Notes under the pieces: model-generated
Databases searched by the model: none
What the model was told of the DNA's origin: nothing
The model's input: the letters and a program-made list of their open reading frames with translations, nothing else
Shown: positions 6,207-12,842 of the stretch, piece after piece
How positions within the stretch are numbered: the first letter of the stretch is position 1
How the letters are laid out: each line of letters begins with the position of its first letter
Translations under genes and position numbers: made by a program
Origin: Clostridia bacterium
GTDB lineage: Bacteria > Bacillota > Clostridia > UBA1381 > UMGS1253
Length of the DNA stretch: 12,842 nucleotides
NCBI GenBank assembly: GCA_017411585.1
Contig: JAFQPV010000125.1
Span: 1 to 12,842, forward strand
Reading direction: 5' to 3'

Positions 6207-6231
6207 TGAAGTGAACCCCAAAGTTTAGACA
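6207..6231. repeat. IS terminal inverted repeat at the orfB end
   Basis: Begins TGAAGTGAACCCCAAA and ends TTTAGACA. It matches the complement of 7468-7492 at 20 of 25 positions. The TG/CA outermost bases are characteristic of the IS3 family. Confidence 0.85.
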
Positions 6232-6241
6232 AAATTAAATA

Positions 6242-7060
6242 TTAACTTGCTTGTGAATGAGTTCGGTATTGTGCCGGACTCATTCCTTTTAGTTTCATAG
6301 AAATTCTTTCATTGTTGTAGTAATCAATATAACTTTTTAACTCATCAATGAAAGCGTTAACGCTTTCAAATTTTTCACCATAAAACATTTCTACTTTAAG
6401 CCTACCAAAAAAGTTCTCCATAGCACCATTATCCATGCAATTACCCTTGCGAGACATACTTTGTATGATATTGTGCTCTGATAGCAATCGTTGATATTCT
6501 GTATGCTGATATTGCCAACCTTGGTCAGAATGGAATAGTGGTGTCGCATCAGCAGGAAGTTTCTCAAATAAACCGTTAAGCATTTCTCTGATTTGACATA
6601 GATTTGGACTTAATGAAATTGAATATGATACGATTTCACGATTGTATAAATCCATTACAGGTGATAAATATACTTTATCATCACACACTTTGAATTCGGT
6701 TACATCGGTTGTAAGTTTTTCAAAAGGTTTTGTTGCTACGAAATCTCTTTTAAGCAGATTATCTGCAACTTTACCTACCTCACCCCTGTATGAATGATAT
6801 TTGCCATTTTTACGTTGTTTCCCTTTGATGTTAAGCTCGTTCATCAGCTTTAATACGGTTTTATGGTTAATTGTATATCCTTTTTGTTTTAGTACAAATA
6901 AAATTCTACGGTAACCATATCTACCTTTGTTTTGGTTGAATATGGCAAGTATGTCATCTTTCACTTCTTTGTATTTATCTGTGTCTTTTGATTGCAGATA
7001 ATAGTAAAATGTGCTTCTTGCCAATCCTGACAATTTCAATAAATCTTTGAGCGGATACAA
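6242..7060 (-). CDS. IS3-family transposase OrfB (DDE integrase catalytic part)
   Basis: A 272-residue frame carrying the catalytic core of the transposase. An rve integrase fold is seen with the triad D119 (LTTDVTEFKV), D179 (LFHSDQGWQYQ) and E215 (DNGAMENFFGRLKVE), a DD(35)E spacing, followed by YYNNERISMKLKGMSPAQY, the typical IS3 ending. The N-terminus (LLKLSGLARSTFYYYL) and an HTH_21-type segment (KGRYGYRRI) are also present. The nominal start is a TTG at 7060, but there is no clear ribosome-binding site. The frame stays open upstream into orfA, so the working protein is probably an OrfA-OrfB fusion made by -1 frameshifting. All key residues are present. Confidence 0.93.
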   Translation of the reverse strand: MYPLKDLLKLSGLARSTFYYYLQSKDTDKYKEVKDDILAIFNQNKGRYGYRRILFVLKQKGYTINHKTVLKLMNELNIKGKQRKNGKYHSYRGEVGKVADNLLKRDFVATKPFEKLTTDVTEFKVCDDKVYLSPVMDLYNREIVSYSISLSPNLCQIREMLNGLFEKLPADATPLFHSDQGWQYQHTEYQRLLSEHNIIQSMSRKGNCMDNGAMENFFGRLKVEMFYGEKFESVNAFIDELKSYIDYYNNERISMKLKGMSPAQYRTHSQAS

Positions 7061-7080
7061 TTGCCTTAATTCAGCGATAA

Positions 7081-7446
7081 TTAACGCTTTTTGCCGCTCT
7101 TTCGCTCTTCCGCAAGAACTAAGGCACTCAGTTTTTTTAAGTAATCTATCTCCATTCTAAGACGCTGATTTTCAGCAATTAAATCTTCTTCAACTTTTTT
7201 ATCAAGTTTAGGTGGGCGACCTTTTCTTGTTCCACTTGCTTTACAAGCTCTGCCTCGTCTTTCTTTCATAAGACCTTCGGCTCCTTCTTCTAAGAATATG
7301 CGTTCCCACTTTTGTATTCTCGAATGAGGTAAGTCATACTTTCGTTCCGCCTCATTATACCCTAAGTGGTTTTCTTGCACATCCATTATAACATTAATTT
7401 TAAATTCTGCACTATATTTTTTATTCTTTACGCCTTTTTTTCGCAT
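7081..7446 (-). CDS. IS3-family OrfA (helix-turn-helix DNA-binding protein)
   Basis: A 121-residue basic protein. I use the ATG at 7446, with GGAGG (7462-7458) 11 nt upstream. An upstream TTG at 7464 overlaps that site. It contains two HTH-like segments (KYSAEFKINVIMDVQ, then YNEAERKYDLPHSRIQKWERIF) and a leucine-zipper-like C-terminal helix (LDKKVEEDLIAENQRLRMEIDYLKKL), as in IS150-group OrfA proteins that bind the terminal repeats and mediate multimerisation. Candidate slippery runs lie at 7138-7132 (seven A on the minus strand) and 7092-7087 (AAAAAG), the latter two codons before the stop. Confidence 0.92.
   Translation of the reverse strand: MRKKGVKNKKYSAEFKINVIMDVQENHLGYNEAERKYDLPHSRIQKWERIFLEEGAEGLMKERRGRACKASGTRKGRPPKLDKKVEEDLIAENQRLRMEIDYLKKLSALVLAEERKSGKKR
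7087..7092 (-). promoter_or_regulatory. Candidate -1 programmed frameshift site joining orfA to orfB
   Basis: On the minus strand AAA AAG occurs in the orfA frame just before its CGT TAA end. A -1 slip there continues as ALIIAELRQLYPLKDLL, the usual IS150-type junction. The canonical heptamer A AAA AAG is imperfect because a C precedes the run. A perfect A AAA AAA heptamer lies 45 nt upstream at 7138-7132 and also leads into an open -1 frame. Confidence 0.55.
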
Positions 7447-7467
7447 AAAAATATGCACCTCCAAAAG

Positions 7468-7492
7468 TGTCTAACTTTTGGGGTGCATATCA
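7468..7492. repeat. IS terminal inverted repeat at the orfA end
   Basis: Read inward on the minus strand it begins TGATATGCACCCCAAAA and ends TTAGACA, pairing with 6207-6231. It lies just upstream of the orfA ribosome-binding site, so the transposase promoter must be within or outside this end. Confidence 0.85.
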
Positions 7493-7496
7493 GCAA
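7493..7496. repeat. Right copy of 4-bp target duplication (GCAA)
   Basis: Matches 6203-6206. The duplicated bases correspond to the last two stem bases (GC) and first two loop bases (AA) of the original hairpin. Confidence 0.85.
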
Positions 7497-7498
7497 TC

Positions 7499-7513
7499 GC
7501 ATACGGAGTTTTT
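7499..7513. terminator. Right half of the split bidirectional terminator
   Basis: GCATACGGAG plus five T, the exact inverted complement of 6190-6204. It begins immediately after the stop codon of the minus-strand membrane protein gene (TAA at 7516-7514), whose A-rich end merges with the stem. Before the insertion it would have ended that gene's transcript as well as GH88's. Confidence 0.85.
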
Positions 7514-8701
7514 TTATTTCTCTTCCTTTGGTTTTTCTTTAGGATTTTCTTCCTTTACGACTGCCGGCGGTGCAAGTCTTGCGTTCACGTTTTCGCGCAA
7601 AAGTGCGTACAAAACCGATGCAATCGGGACGGAAAGAAACATTCCGACGCCGCCGAAAACGCTGCCGCCGACTAAGATGGAGAACAGCACCCAAATTGCC
7701 GGAAGACCGATGGAGTCGCCGACAATAAACGGATAGATAAAGTTGCTCTCCACCTGCTGAATTACAATGGACATAATGACAAATACCAAAGCGCTTGCCG
7801 GGTCAATCATCAGCAAAATGAAGGTGGACGGCACTGCCGCAATAATCGGACCGAACATCGGGATAATACCGCCGATTGCCATGATTACCGCAATCAAAAG
7901 CGCGTACGGCATTTTAAAGATGGAGGCGGCGATGAAGTAGAGTACACCTAGAATCAGTGCTTCGGTTAACTGCCCGACGATGAAGTTTTTAAATATACGA
8001 TGCGAAAGTGCAACGATTTCACACGCTCTCTGTGTGCGTTTTTCGCCGAAAAAGGCAAGGTAGGTTCTGCGTATGTTTTTTAAAATCTTTTCTTTTCCGA
8101 TAAGCATATACAGCGCAAAGAAGATGCCCATCAGAAAGTTGAAAACGCCAGTGGTGATGCTGCCTGCAATGGTTGCAACCTGCGGCGTGAGATTCTTTAC
8201 AAAATCTGTTGCGTGCTTTAAAATGGACTGCCAGTCGATTTGAATGTTTTTAAAATCATCCAGGCTCATGTTATAGCTGTCAAGCGTTGTGTTTAGCGTT
8301 GCCTGCAGATTTGTAATGTAGCCCGGCAGGCTGATGGCGAGGGTGGTTAAGCTCTTTTGCAGCTGCGGTACAATCAACAGCAGCAAAAGTGTAATAATGG
8401 CAATGATGATAATAAACGAAAGCAGCATACACACAATGCGCTTTATTTTACACCAAAATTTATATCGGTTCAGCGGTGTAAAAACCCTGTCCTCAAATGC
8501 AGTCATCAGAATGTTTACCGAAAATGCGATGGCAAGTCCGATTAAGAACGGACTGAGAATTCGAAACAACCAACCAACCACCGCAACGGCGGTTTTGAAA
8601 TTCATCAGTGTAAATGCCGTCACAATAGCAACGATAATCAACAGTACTGCATTGCCGAGGGATATATTTTTATCAAAAGCTTTTTTCTTTTCGTTTTGCA
8701 T
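7514..8701 (-). CDS. AI-2E/PerM (YtvI-like) family multi-pass membrane protein
   Basis: A 395-residue polytopic membrane protein of the AI-2E transporter family, whose members export autoinducer-2 or other small solutes, or exchange ions. Hydrophobic segments lie at about 17-35, 40-66, 92-112, 180-201, 245-262, 266-293, 303-315 and 335-367. A soluble helical region at about 113-175 separates the third and fourth, as usual. Family motifs are GGIIPMFGPIIAAVPS (277-292) and QQVESNFIYPFIVGDSIGLP (315-334), then GGSVFGGVGMFLSVPI (345-360). The tail is Lys/Glu/Pro-rich and cytoplasmic. The ATG follows AAGGAGG (8714-8708) by 6 nt. The substrate is not predictable from sequence, and no luxS or quorum gene is nearby. 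It diverges from secA, and its own terminator is broken by the IS. Confidence 0.9.
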   Translation of the reverse strand: MQNEKKKAFDKNISLGNAVLLIIVAIVTAFTLMNFKTAVAVVGWLFRILSPFLIGLAIAFSVNILMTAFEDRVFTPLNRYKFWCKIKRIVCMLLSFIIIIAIITLLLLLIVPQLQKSLTTLAISLPGYITNLQATLNTTLDSYNMSLDDFKNIQIDWQSILKHATDFVKNLTPQVATIAGSITTGVFNFLMGIFFALYMLIGKEKILKNIRRTYLAFFGEKRTQRACEIVALSHRIFKNFIVGQLTEALILGVLYFIAASIFKMPYALLIAVIMAIGGIIPMFGPIIAAVPSTFILLMIDPASALVFVIMSIVIQQVESNFIYPFIVGDSIGLPAIWVLFSILVGGSVFGGVGMFLSVPIASVLYALLRENVNARLAPPAVVKEENPKEKPKEEK

Positions 8702-8730
8702 GATTTGCCTCCTTGCTGTAATGCAAGCCT

Positions 8731-8759
8731 ATTTTATCACAAATTTTGCGAAAAAAACA
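8731..8759 (-). promoter_or_regulatory. Candidate promoter of the AI-2E-family gene
   Basis: On the minus strand TAAAAT (8736-8731) is preceded by a TGa extension (8739-8737), giving an extended -10. The -35 (TGTTTT, 8759-8754, 17-bp spacing) is weak, as often tolerated with an extended -10. Confidence 0.5.
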
Positions 8760-8819
8760 GCTTCGTGGGAATATTTACAAAAAATTTATAAACTTACTAT
8801 GGTAAAATGAAGTGCAAAG

Positions 8820-8828
8820 TGTTATAAT
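8820..8828 (+). promoter_or_regulatory. Extended -10 promoter element of secA
   Basis: TGtTATAAT at 8820-8828 is a consensus -10 with a TG extension. No good -35 is visible at the expected distance. It lies about 35 nt before the secA start codon. Confidence 0.55.
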
Positions 8829-8862
8829 AACTTCATATGTAATTTACGGAAGGATTGACACT

Positions 8863-11598
8863 ATGGGAATTTTTGAGAAAATTTTTGGAAATTACTCCGA
8901 TAAAGAAATAAAGCGCATTAAGCCGCTTGCAGATAAGGTTATGGCTTTGGATGCGACAATGGTTGCGCTTAGTGATGAGCAGCTGCGCGGTAAAACGGCG
9001 GAATTTAAGGCGCGCCTTGCAAAGGGCGAAACGCTGGATACACTCTTGCCGGAAGCCTTTGCTGTTGTGCGCGAAGCCGCATGGCGAGTGCTTGGTATGA
9101 AGCATTTCTATGTGCAGATTTTGGGTGGTATTATTCTGCATCAGGGCAGAATTGCGGAAATGAAAACCGGTGAAGGTAAAACGCTTGTATCGACGCTGCC
9201 GGCGTATTTAAACGCACTTCCGGGCAAGGGTGTGCATATTGTTACCGTCAATGACTATCTGGCAAAGCGAGACAGTGAGTGGATGGGAAAGGTGTTCCGT
9301 TTTCTCGGTCTAACGGTTGGTTTGATTGTGCACGATTTGGATTCTGCTGAGCGTCAGGCGGCATACAATGCAGATATTACTTATGCAACCAATAATGAGC
9401 TCGGTTTTGACTACCTGCGTGATAATATGGTCATCCATAAAGAAGAAATGACGCAGCGCGGGCAAAACTATGCAATTGTCGACGAGGTTGACTCGATTTT
9501 AATCGACGAAGCACGTACACCGCTGATTATTTCCGGTATGAGCGGCAAATCCACACAGCTGTATCAGGTGGCGGATATGTTTGCACGCACGCTGAAGGTA
9601 AAGGTGGTTGCTGAGTCGGATAATAAGCAGGATGAGGATGAAGGCACGGATGCCGATTACATCGTTGATGAAAAGGCAAAAACCGCAACGCTAACTCAAA
9701 ACGGTATCAAGAAAGCGGAAGAATTTTTCCAGATTGAAAATCTTTCCGACCCGAGTCATATGCTCATCAGCCACCATATCAATCAGGCAATCAAGGCGCA
9801 CGGCACGATGAAACGTGACCGCGAGTATATGGTGCAGAACGGGCAAGTCATCATTGTCGATGAATTCACCGGTCGTATTATGCCGGGCAGACGTTATTCT
9901 GACGGTCTGCATCAGGCAATTGAAGCCAAAGAGCACGTGAAGGTAGAGCGCGAGAGCAAAACGCTTGCAACCATTACCTTCCAGAATTTCTTCCGCCTGT
10001 ATACAAAGCTTTCCGGTATGACCGGTACGGCACAGACAGAGGAAATGGAATTTCAGCAGATTTACAGTCTCGACGTTATCGTTGTGCCGACGAATAAGGA
10101 TATGATTCGTAAGGATTATGACGATGCGGTATACAAAAATGAAATCGGCAAGTACAATGCGATTATCGCGCAGGTTAAAGAATGCCACGCAAAGGGGCAG
10201 CCGGTTTTGGTCGGTACGGTTTCGATTGAAAAGTCTGAGCTGATTTCCAAGCTGCTTTCAAAGCAGGGCATCAAGCACAATGTCTTAAATGCCAAGCATC
10301 ACGCAAAAGAAGCGGAGATTATTGCGCAGGCAGGTAAGCAGGGCGCAGTAACGATTGCAACCAATATGGCAGGCCGCGGTACCGACATTATGCTCGGCGG
10401 TAACGCTGAGTTTATGGCAAAAACCGAAATGGAGAAGCAGGGCTTTTCTGAAGAGCTGATTGCAGAGTCCACCGGTTTTTCGGAAACAGATAATGAAGAG
10501 ATTTTGAATGCAAGAGAGACGTTTAAAACGCTCAATGCAAAATATAAAGAAGAAATTCGCCCGGAGGCAGAAGCTGTTGCTGCGGCAGGGGGCTTGTTTG
10601 TCATCGGTACGGAGCGCCATGAGTCCAGACGTGTGGACAATCAGCTGCGCGGTCGAAGCGGCAGACAAGGCGACCCGGGTGCATCGAAGTTCTTTATTTC
10701 TCTGGAAGATGACCTGATGCGACTGTTCGGTTCGGACAGAATCGGCATGGTGATTGATAAAATGGGTCTTGAGGAAGAACAACCGATTGAAGCAAAAATG
10801 CTTTCCGGTGCCATCGAGGGCGCACAAAAGCGCGTTGAGGGCAGAAACTTTGATATTCGTAAGCACGTTTTGCAGTATGACGAGGTTATGAATGAGCAGC
10901 GCAAGATGATTTACTCGCAGCGTCAGATGGTGCTCGATGGCGAGGATATCCATGAGCATGTAATGCATATGATGGAAAATATCGCGAGAAGCGCAGTGGA
11001 CAGCTATGCGGCAACGGATATTCCGGACGAGTGGGATTTAACGGCGATGTCTGCCTTTGCGGCAGATACCTTCCGTGCGCCGGAAAACAGCTTTGCAATG
11101 GATTTTGATACGCTCAATCGTGCATCAAAAGAGGATTTGTATGATAAGATGCTTGCGCTTGCCAATGCAAAAATGGAGGAGCAGAAGGAAATCTTCGGCG
11201 AAAATATGGCAGAGCTCGAGCGCGTGGTGCTGTTAAAGGTTGTAGATACCAAGTGGATGGATCACATCGATGAGATGGATCAGTTAAAACACGGTATTGG
11301 CCTGAGCGCGTACGGTCAGCGTGACCCGGTGGTAGAATATCGTCTTGTCGGTTCGGATATGTATGATGAAATGCTTGATAATATTGCGCACGATACCGTG
11401 AAGTTCGTGCTTGGTGCAGTGCCTGCACCGGAAACGCTTGAGCGTGAGCAGGTGGCAAACCCGATTACAGCATCACACGGTGGGGATGCCGGGGACAAAA
11501 AGCAACCGGCGAAGAAGAAGGAAAAGGTCGGCAGAAATGACCCGTGTCCTTGTGGTAGCGGTCTTAAGTATAAAAAGTGCTGCGGCAAGGATGAATAA
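8863..11598 (+). CDS. secA: Preprotein translocase ATPase SecA
   Basis: A 911-residue SecA, the motor that drives unfolded secretory and membrane proteins through SecYEG using ATP. The start is the ATG of MGIFEKIFGNYSDKE with GGAAGGA (8848-8854) upstream. Upstream in-frame codons to 8812 lack a ribosome-binding site. Nucleotide-binding domain 1 has MKTGEGKTL (Walker A, GEGKT at 103-107), Walker B DEVD (207-210) and IDEARTPL. The peptide-crosslinking domain follows, then the second motor domain with GMTGTA, TNMAGRGTDI and QLRGRSGRQGDPG. The helical wing and scaffold include KWMDHIDEMDQLKHGI. The C-terminus is a zinc-binding SEC-C motif (C895, C897, C906, C907), which contacts SecB or ribosomes in other bacteria. 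Length and motifs are complete. Only the housekeeping SecA is expected from this sequence, not an accessory SecA2. Confidence 0.98.
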   Translation: MGIFEKIFGNYSDKEIKRIKPLADKVMALDATMVALSDEQLRGKTAEFKARLAKGETLDTLLPEAFAVVREAAWRVLGMKHFYVQILGGIILHQGRIAEMKTGEGKTLVSTLPAYLNALPGKGVHIVTVNDYLAKRDSEWMGKVFRFLGLTVGLIVHDLDSAERQAAYNADITYATNNELGFDYLRDNMVIHKEEMTQRGQNYAIVDEVDSILIDEARTPLIISGMSGKSTQLYQVADMFARTLKVKVVAESDNKQDEDEGTDADYIVDEKAKTATLTQNGIKKAEEFFQIENLSDPSHMLISHHINQAIKAHGTMKRDREYMVQNGQVIIVDEFTGRIMPGRRYSDGLHQAIEAKEHVKVERESKTLATITFQNFFRLYTKLSGMTGTAQTEEMEFQQIYSLDVIVVPTNKDMIRKDYDDAVYKNEIGKYNAIIAQVKECHAKGQPVLVGTVSIEKSELISKLLSKQGIKHNVLNAKHHAKEAEIIAQAGKQGAVTIATNMAGRGTDIMLGGNAEFMAKTEMEKQGFSEELIAESTGFSETDNEEILNARETFKTLNAKYKEEIRPEAEAVAAAGGLFVIGTERHESRRVDNQLRGRSGRQGDPGASKFFISLEDDLMRLFGSDRIGMVIDKMGLEEEQPIEAKMLSGAIEGAQKRVEGRNFDIRKHVLQYDEVMNEQRKMIYSQRQMVLDGEDIHEHVMHMMENIARSAVDSYAATDIPDEWDLTAMSAFAADTFRAPENSFAMDFDTLNRASKEDLYDKMLALANAKMEEQKEIFGENMAELERVVLLKVVDTKWMDHIDEMDQLKHGIGLSAYGQRDPVVEYRLVGSDMYDEMLDNIAHDTVKFVLGAVPAPETLEREQVANPITASHGGDAGDKKQPAKKKEKVGRNDPCPCGSGLKYKKCCGKDE

Positions 11599-11706
11599 AT
11601 GTCTTTTTGTTTACTGTTTGCAATGAAATACAATATTTTTCAATATGTACTTTCTGCAGGGCGAAGTATATAATGTATAAAGATTGTTTTCTTGGAGTGA
11701 CGAAAG
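11599..11706 (+). promoter_or_regulatory. secA-MATE intergenic region with a candidate promoter
   Basis: This 108-bp gap has TATAAT at 11669-11674 with a poor -35 (TGTACT, 11646-11651, 17-bp spacing). GGAG at 11694-11697 is the ribosome-binding site of the next gene. I see no clear hairpin terminator after secA, so read-through from secA is possible. Confidence 0.45.
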
Positions 11707-12842
11707 ATGTCGGCTAAATCGAATAGCGTTGATATGGTTCATGGCGCTTTATGGGGGAAAATTCTGCGGTTCACACTGCTTTATATTCTGACGGCAATCT
11801 TGCAGCATTTGTATAATGCGGCAGATACGATTGTTGTGGGAAATTTTGCGGGAAAGTTGGCACTCGGCGGAGTCGGTGCGAGCGCGCCGGTCATCAACTT
11901 GTGTCTGAACTTTATCATTGGTCTATCCGCAGGCGCGGCAATTTTGCTCGGACAGTTGATTGGCGCAAATGACCGCAGTGGTATCCATGAAACCGTTCAT
12001 ACATCCATTGCCATTGCAATTTTTGGCGGTGCAATTATGAGTGTTGTCTGCATTGTTTTTGCAAGACCGTTACTTGTTTGGCTTTCTGTTGATGAACTGA
12101 TTATGGCGGAGGCGCTTGTGTACTTGCGTATTGTTGCCATTGGCTTTGTGCCATCGTTAATTTATAACTTTGGCTCAGCAATTCTGCGCGCAAAAGGCGA
12201 TACGAAACGACCGCTCTATATTGCGCTGTTTTCCGGCGTTATCAATGTTGGGTTAAACTTGTTTTTTGTATGCGTATTTCGTATGGGTGCGGCAGGCGTT
12301 GCCGTTGCTACGGTTTTCTCTCAGATTTTTACTGCAGTTGCTGTTTTGTATTTTCTCAGGCGAGAGGAAGATGAAACACGTGTTGAATACAGAAGTATTC
12401 GACTGTACAAAAAACAGTTTCTGATCATTTTAAAATATGGTGTGCCAAGCGGCATTCAAAGTGCTATATTTACATTTGCAAACCTGCTTGTTGCGAGCAG
12501 CATTAACAGTTTTGGTGCTGCAGCTACTGCAGGAAGATCCGTTGCGGACAGTATTGCATCTTTTATCTCTGTAATCAACGGCGGCTTGTATCAGGCTTGT
12601 ATGGCTTTTTCGAGTCAGAACTATGGTGCAAAGCAATTTGGGCGCATTAAATCTACATTTGCAATCTGTTGTGCTTATGCAATTTTGTTTGAAGTGCTTG
12701 TTTTCTTGCTTGTGTTTTTTGGGGGCAAATCTTTAATCGGACTGTATGTGCAAGGGGAGCCGCAGGTTGCCGAGTATGCGCTTATACAGCTCAGAATTGT
12801 AGCATATTCGCATGTTTTGTGCTGTTTTATGGACATATGCTC
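11707..12842 (+). CDS. MATE-family multidrug efflux transporter (3' end outside window)
   Basis: An open frame from the ATG at 11707 (GGAG 9 nt upstream) that runs off the right edge after 378 codons. The translation begins MSAKSNSVDMVHGALWGKIL and contains LYNAADTIVVGNFAG, ALGGVGASAPV, IIGLSAGAAILLGQLIGAND and FGSAILRAKGDTKRPLY, which are hallmarks of the MATE (DinF/NorM) family of Na+- or H+-coupled antiporters. The second half of the duplicated fold starts near KYGVPSGIQSAIF, followed by ACMAFSSQNYGAKQFGRIK, so about one and a half of the two six-helix bundles are present. MATE proteins usually have about 450 residues, so some 70 are missing. It follows secA on the same strand. Substrates cannot be predicted. 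Confidence 0.93.
   Translation, partial: MSAKSNSVDMVHGALWGKILRFTLLYILTAILQHLYNAADTIVVGNFAGKLALGGVGASAPVINLCLNFIIGLSAGAAILLGQLIGANDRSGIHETVHTSIAIAIFGGAIMSVVCIVFARPLLVWLSVDELIMAEALVYLRIVAIGFVPSLIYNFGSAILRAKGDTKRPLYIALFSGVINVGLNLFFVCVFRMGAAGVAVATVFSQIFTAVAVLYFLRREEDETRVEYRSIRLYKKQFLIILKYGVPSGIQSAIFTFANLLVASSINSFGAAATAGRSVADSIASFISVINGGLYQACMAFSSQNYGAKQFGRIKSTFAICCAYAILFEVLVFLLVFFGGKSLIGLYVQGEPQVAEYALIQLRIVAYSHVLCCFMDIC

Larger units (their letters stand above)
6207..7492 (-). mobile_element. Complete IS3-family (IS150-like) insertion sequence, 1286 bp
   Basis: Bounded by imperfect 25-bp inverted repeats that start with TG and share TGxACCCCAAA and TTAGACA, and flanked by GCAA target repeats. 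Inside are orfA and orfB read on the minus strand, with orfB in the -1 frame, as in IS3-family elements that make an OrfAB fusion by programmed frameshifting. Base composition is clearly more AT-rich than the flanking genes, indicating acquisition from elsewhere. Both reading frames and both ends are intact, so it may be active. Copy number in the genome is unknown. Confidence 0.93.

Noticed and set aside
6212..7487. Shorter IS boundaries starting at TGAACCCC/TGCACCCC
   Set aside because: These ends also begin with TG, but they give no target duplication. Moving 5 bp outward gives TGA ends and a perfect GCAA duplication on both sides.
8812..8862. 17-residue N-terminal extension of SecA
   Set aside because: The extension overlaps the -10 element and ribosome-binding site, and MGIFEKIFG is the standard SecA start.
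10285..10968. Open minus-strand frame of 227 codons inside secA
   Set aside because: Fully within a highly conserved secA region. The translation is His/Cys/Leu-rich without recognisable domains and lacks a translation start signal.
1..12842. CRISPR array, tRNA/rRNA, riboswitch, prophage or defence system
   Set aside because: No regularly spaced repeats, no tRNA-like or rRNA-like stretches and no leader long enough for a riboswitch. The only mobile DNA is the IS element, and no phage or nuclease-type genes are present.

Overview
The window reads as chromosomal DNA of a spore-forming, Gram-positive Clostridia-type bacterium, probably gut-associated and Oscillospirales-like. The lineage is inferred from Spo0A and BofA sporulation genes, strong AGGAGG ribosome-binding sites, a Clostridia-type SecA with a SEC-C tail, a FemX/MurM-type cell-wall enzyme, and a GH88 enzyme for unsaturated uronic-acid disaccharides. 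No rRNA, tRNA, CRISPR, phage or defence genes were seen.

Layout. Positions 1-332 (minus) hold the 5' part of a response regulator whose receiver domain looks like Spo0A. Divergent from it, a DUF2508 (yaaL-like) gene and a bofA-like gene form a two-gene plus-strand unit (543-1063). bofA meets a minus-strand XRE repressor-like gene (1060-1344) tail to tail with a 4-base overlap. Next, read on the minus strand from 4787 down to 1446, is a tightly packed unit: FemX/MurM-like aminoacyltransferase, a divergent alanine-racemase-family enzyme, then peptide chain release factor 1. It closes with a hairpin terminator that is a perfect 28-bp palindrome. Divergent from this unit, a near-consensus promoter drives a single GH88 unsaturated glucuronyl hydrolase gene (4994-6181).

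After GH88 lies a complete 1286-bp IS3-family element (6207-7492) with imperfect 25-bp inverted ends and a 4-bp target duplication (GCAA). It has landed in the loop of what was a bidirectional terminator shared by GH88 and the converging AI-2E/PerM-family membrane protein gene (7514-8701, minus). The two 15-bp stem halves now flank the IS. Divergent from the membrane protein gene is secA (8863-11598), followed by a MATE-family efflux gene that runs off the window end (11707 onward).

Most genes are ordinary chromosomal ones, and I do not see a convincing new multi-gene system. Four points merit a second look: the terminator-loop insertion of the IS; the racemase encoded 3 bp after the FemX-like gene, which lacks several landmarks of classical alanine racemases; a near-perfect 18-bp dyad in the FemX/GH88 divergent promoter region; and the yaaL-bofA pair next to spo0A.
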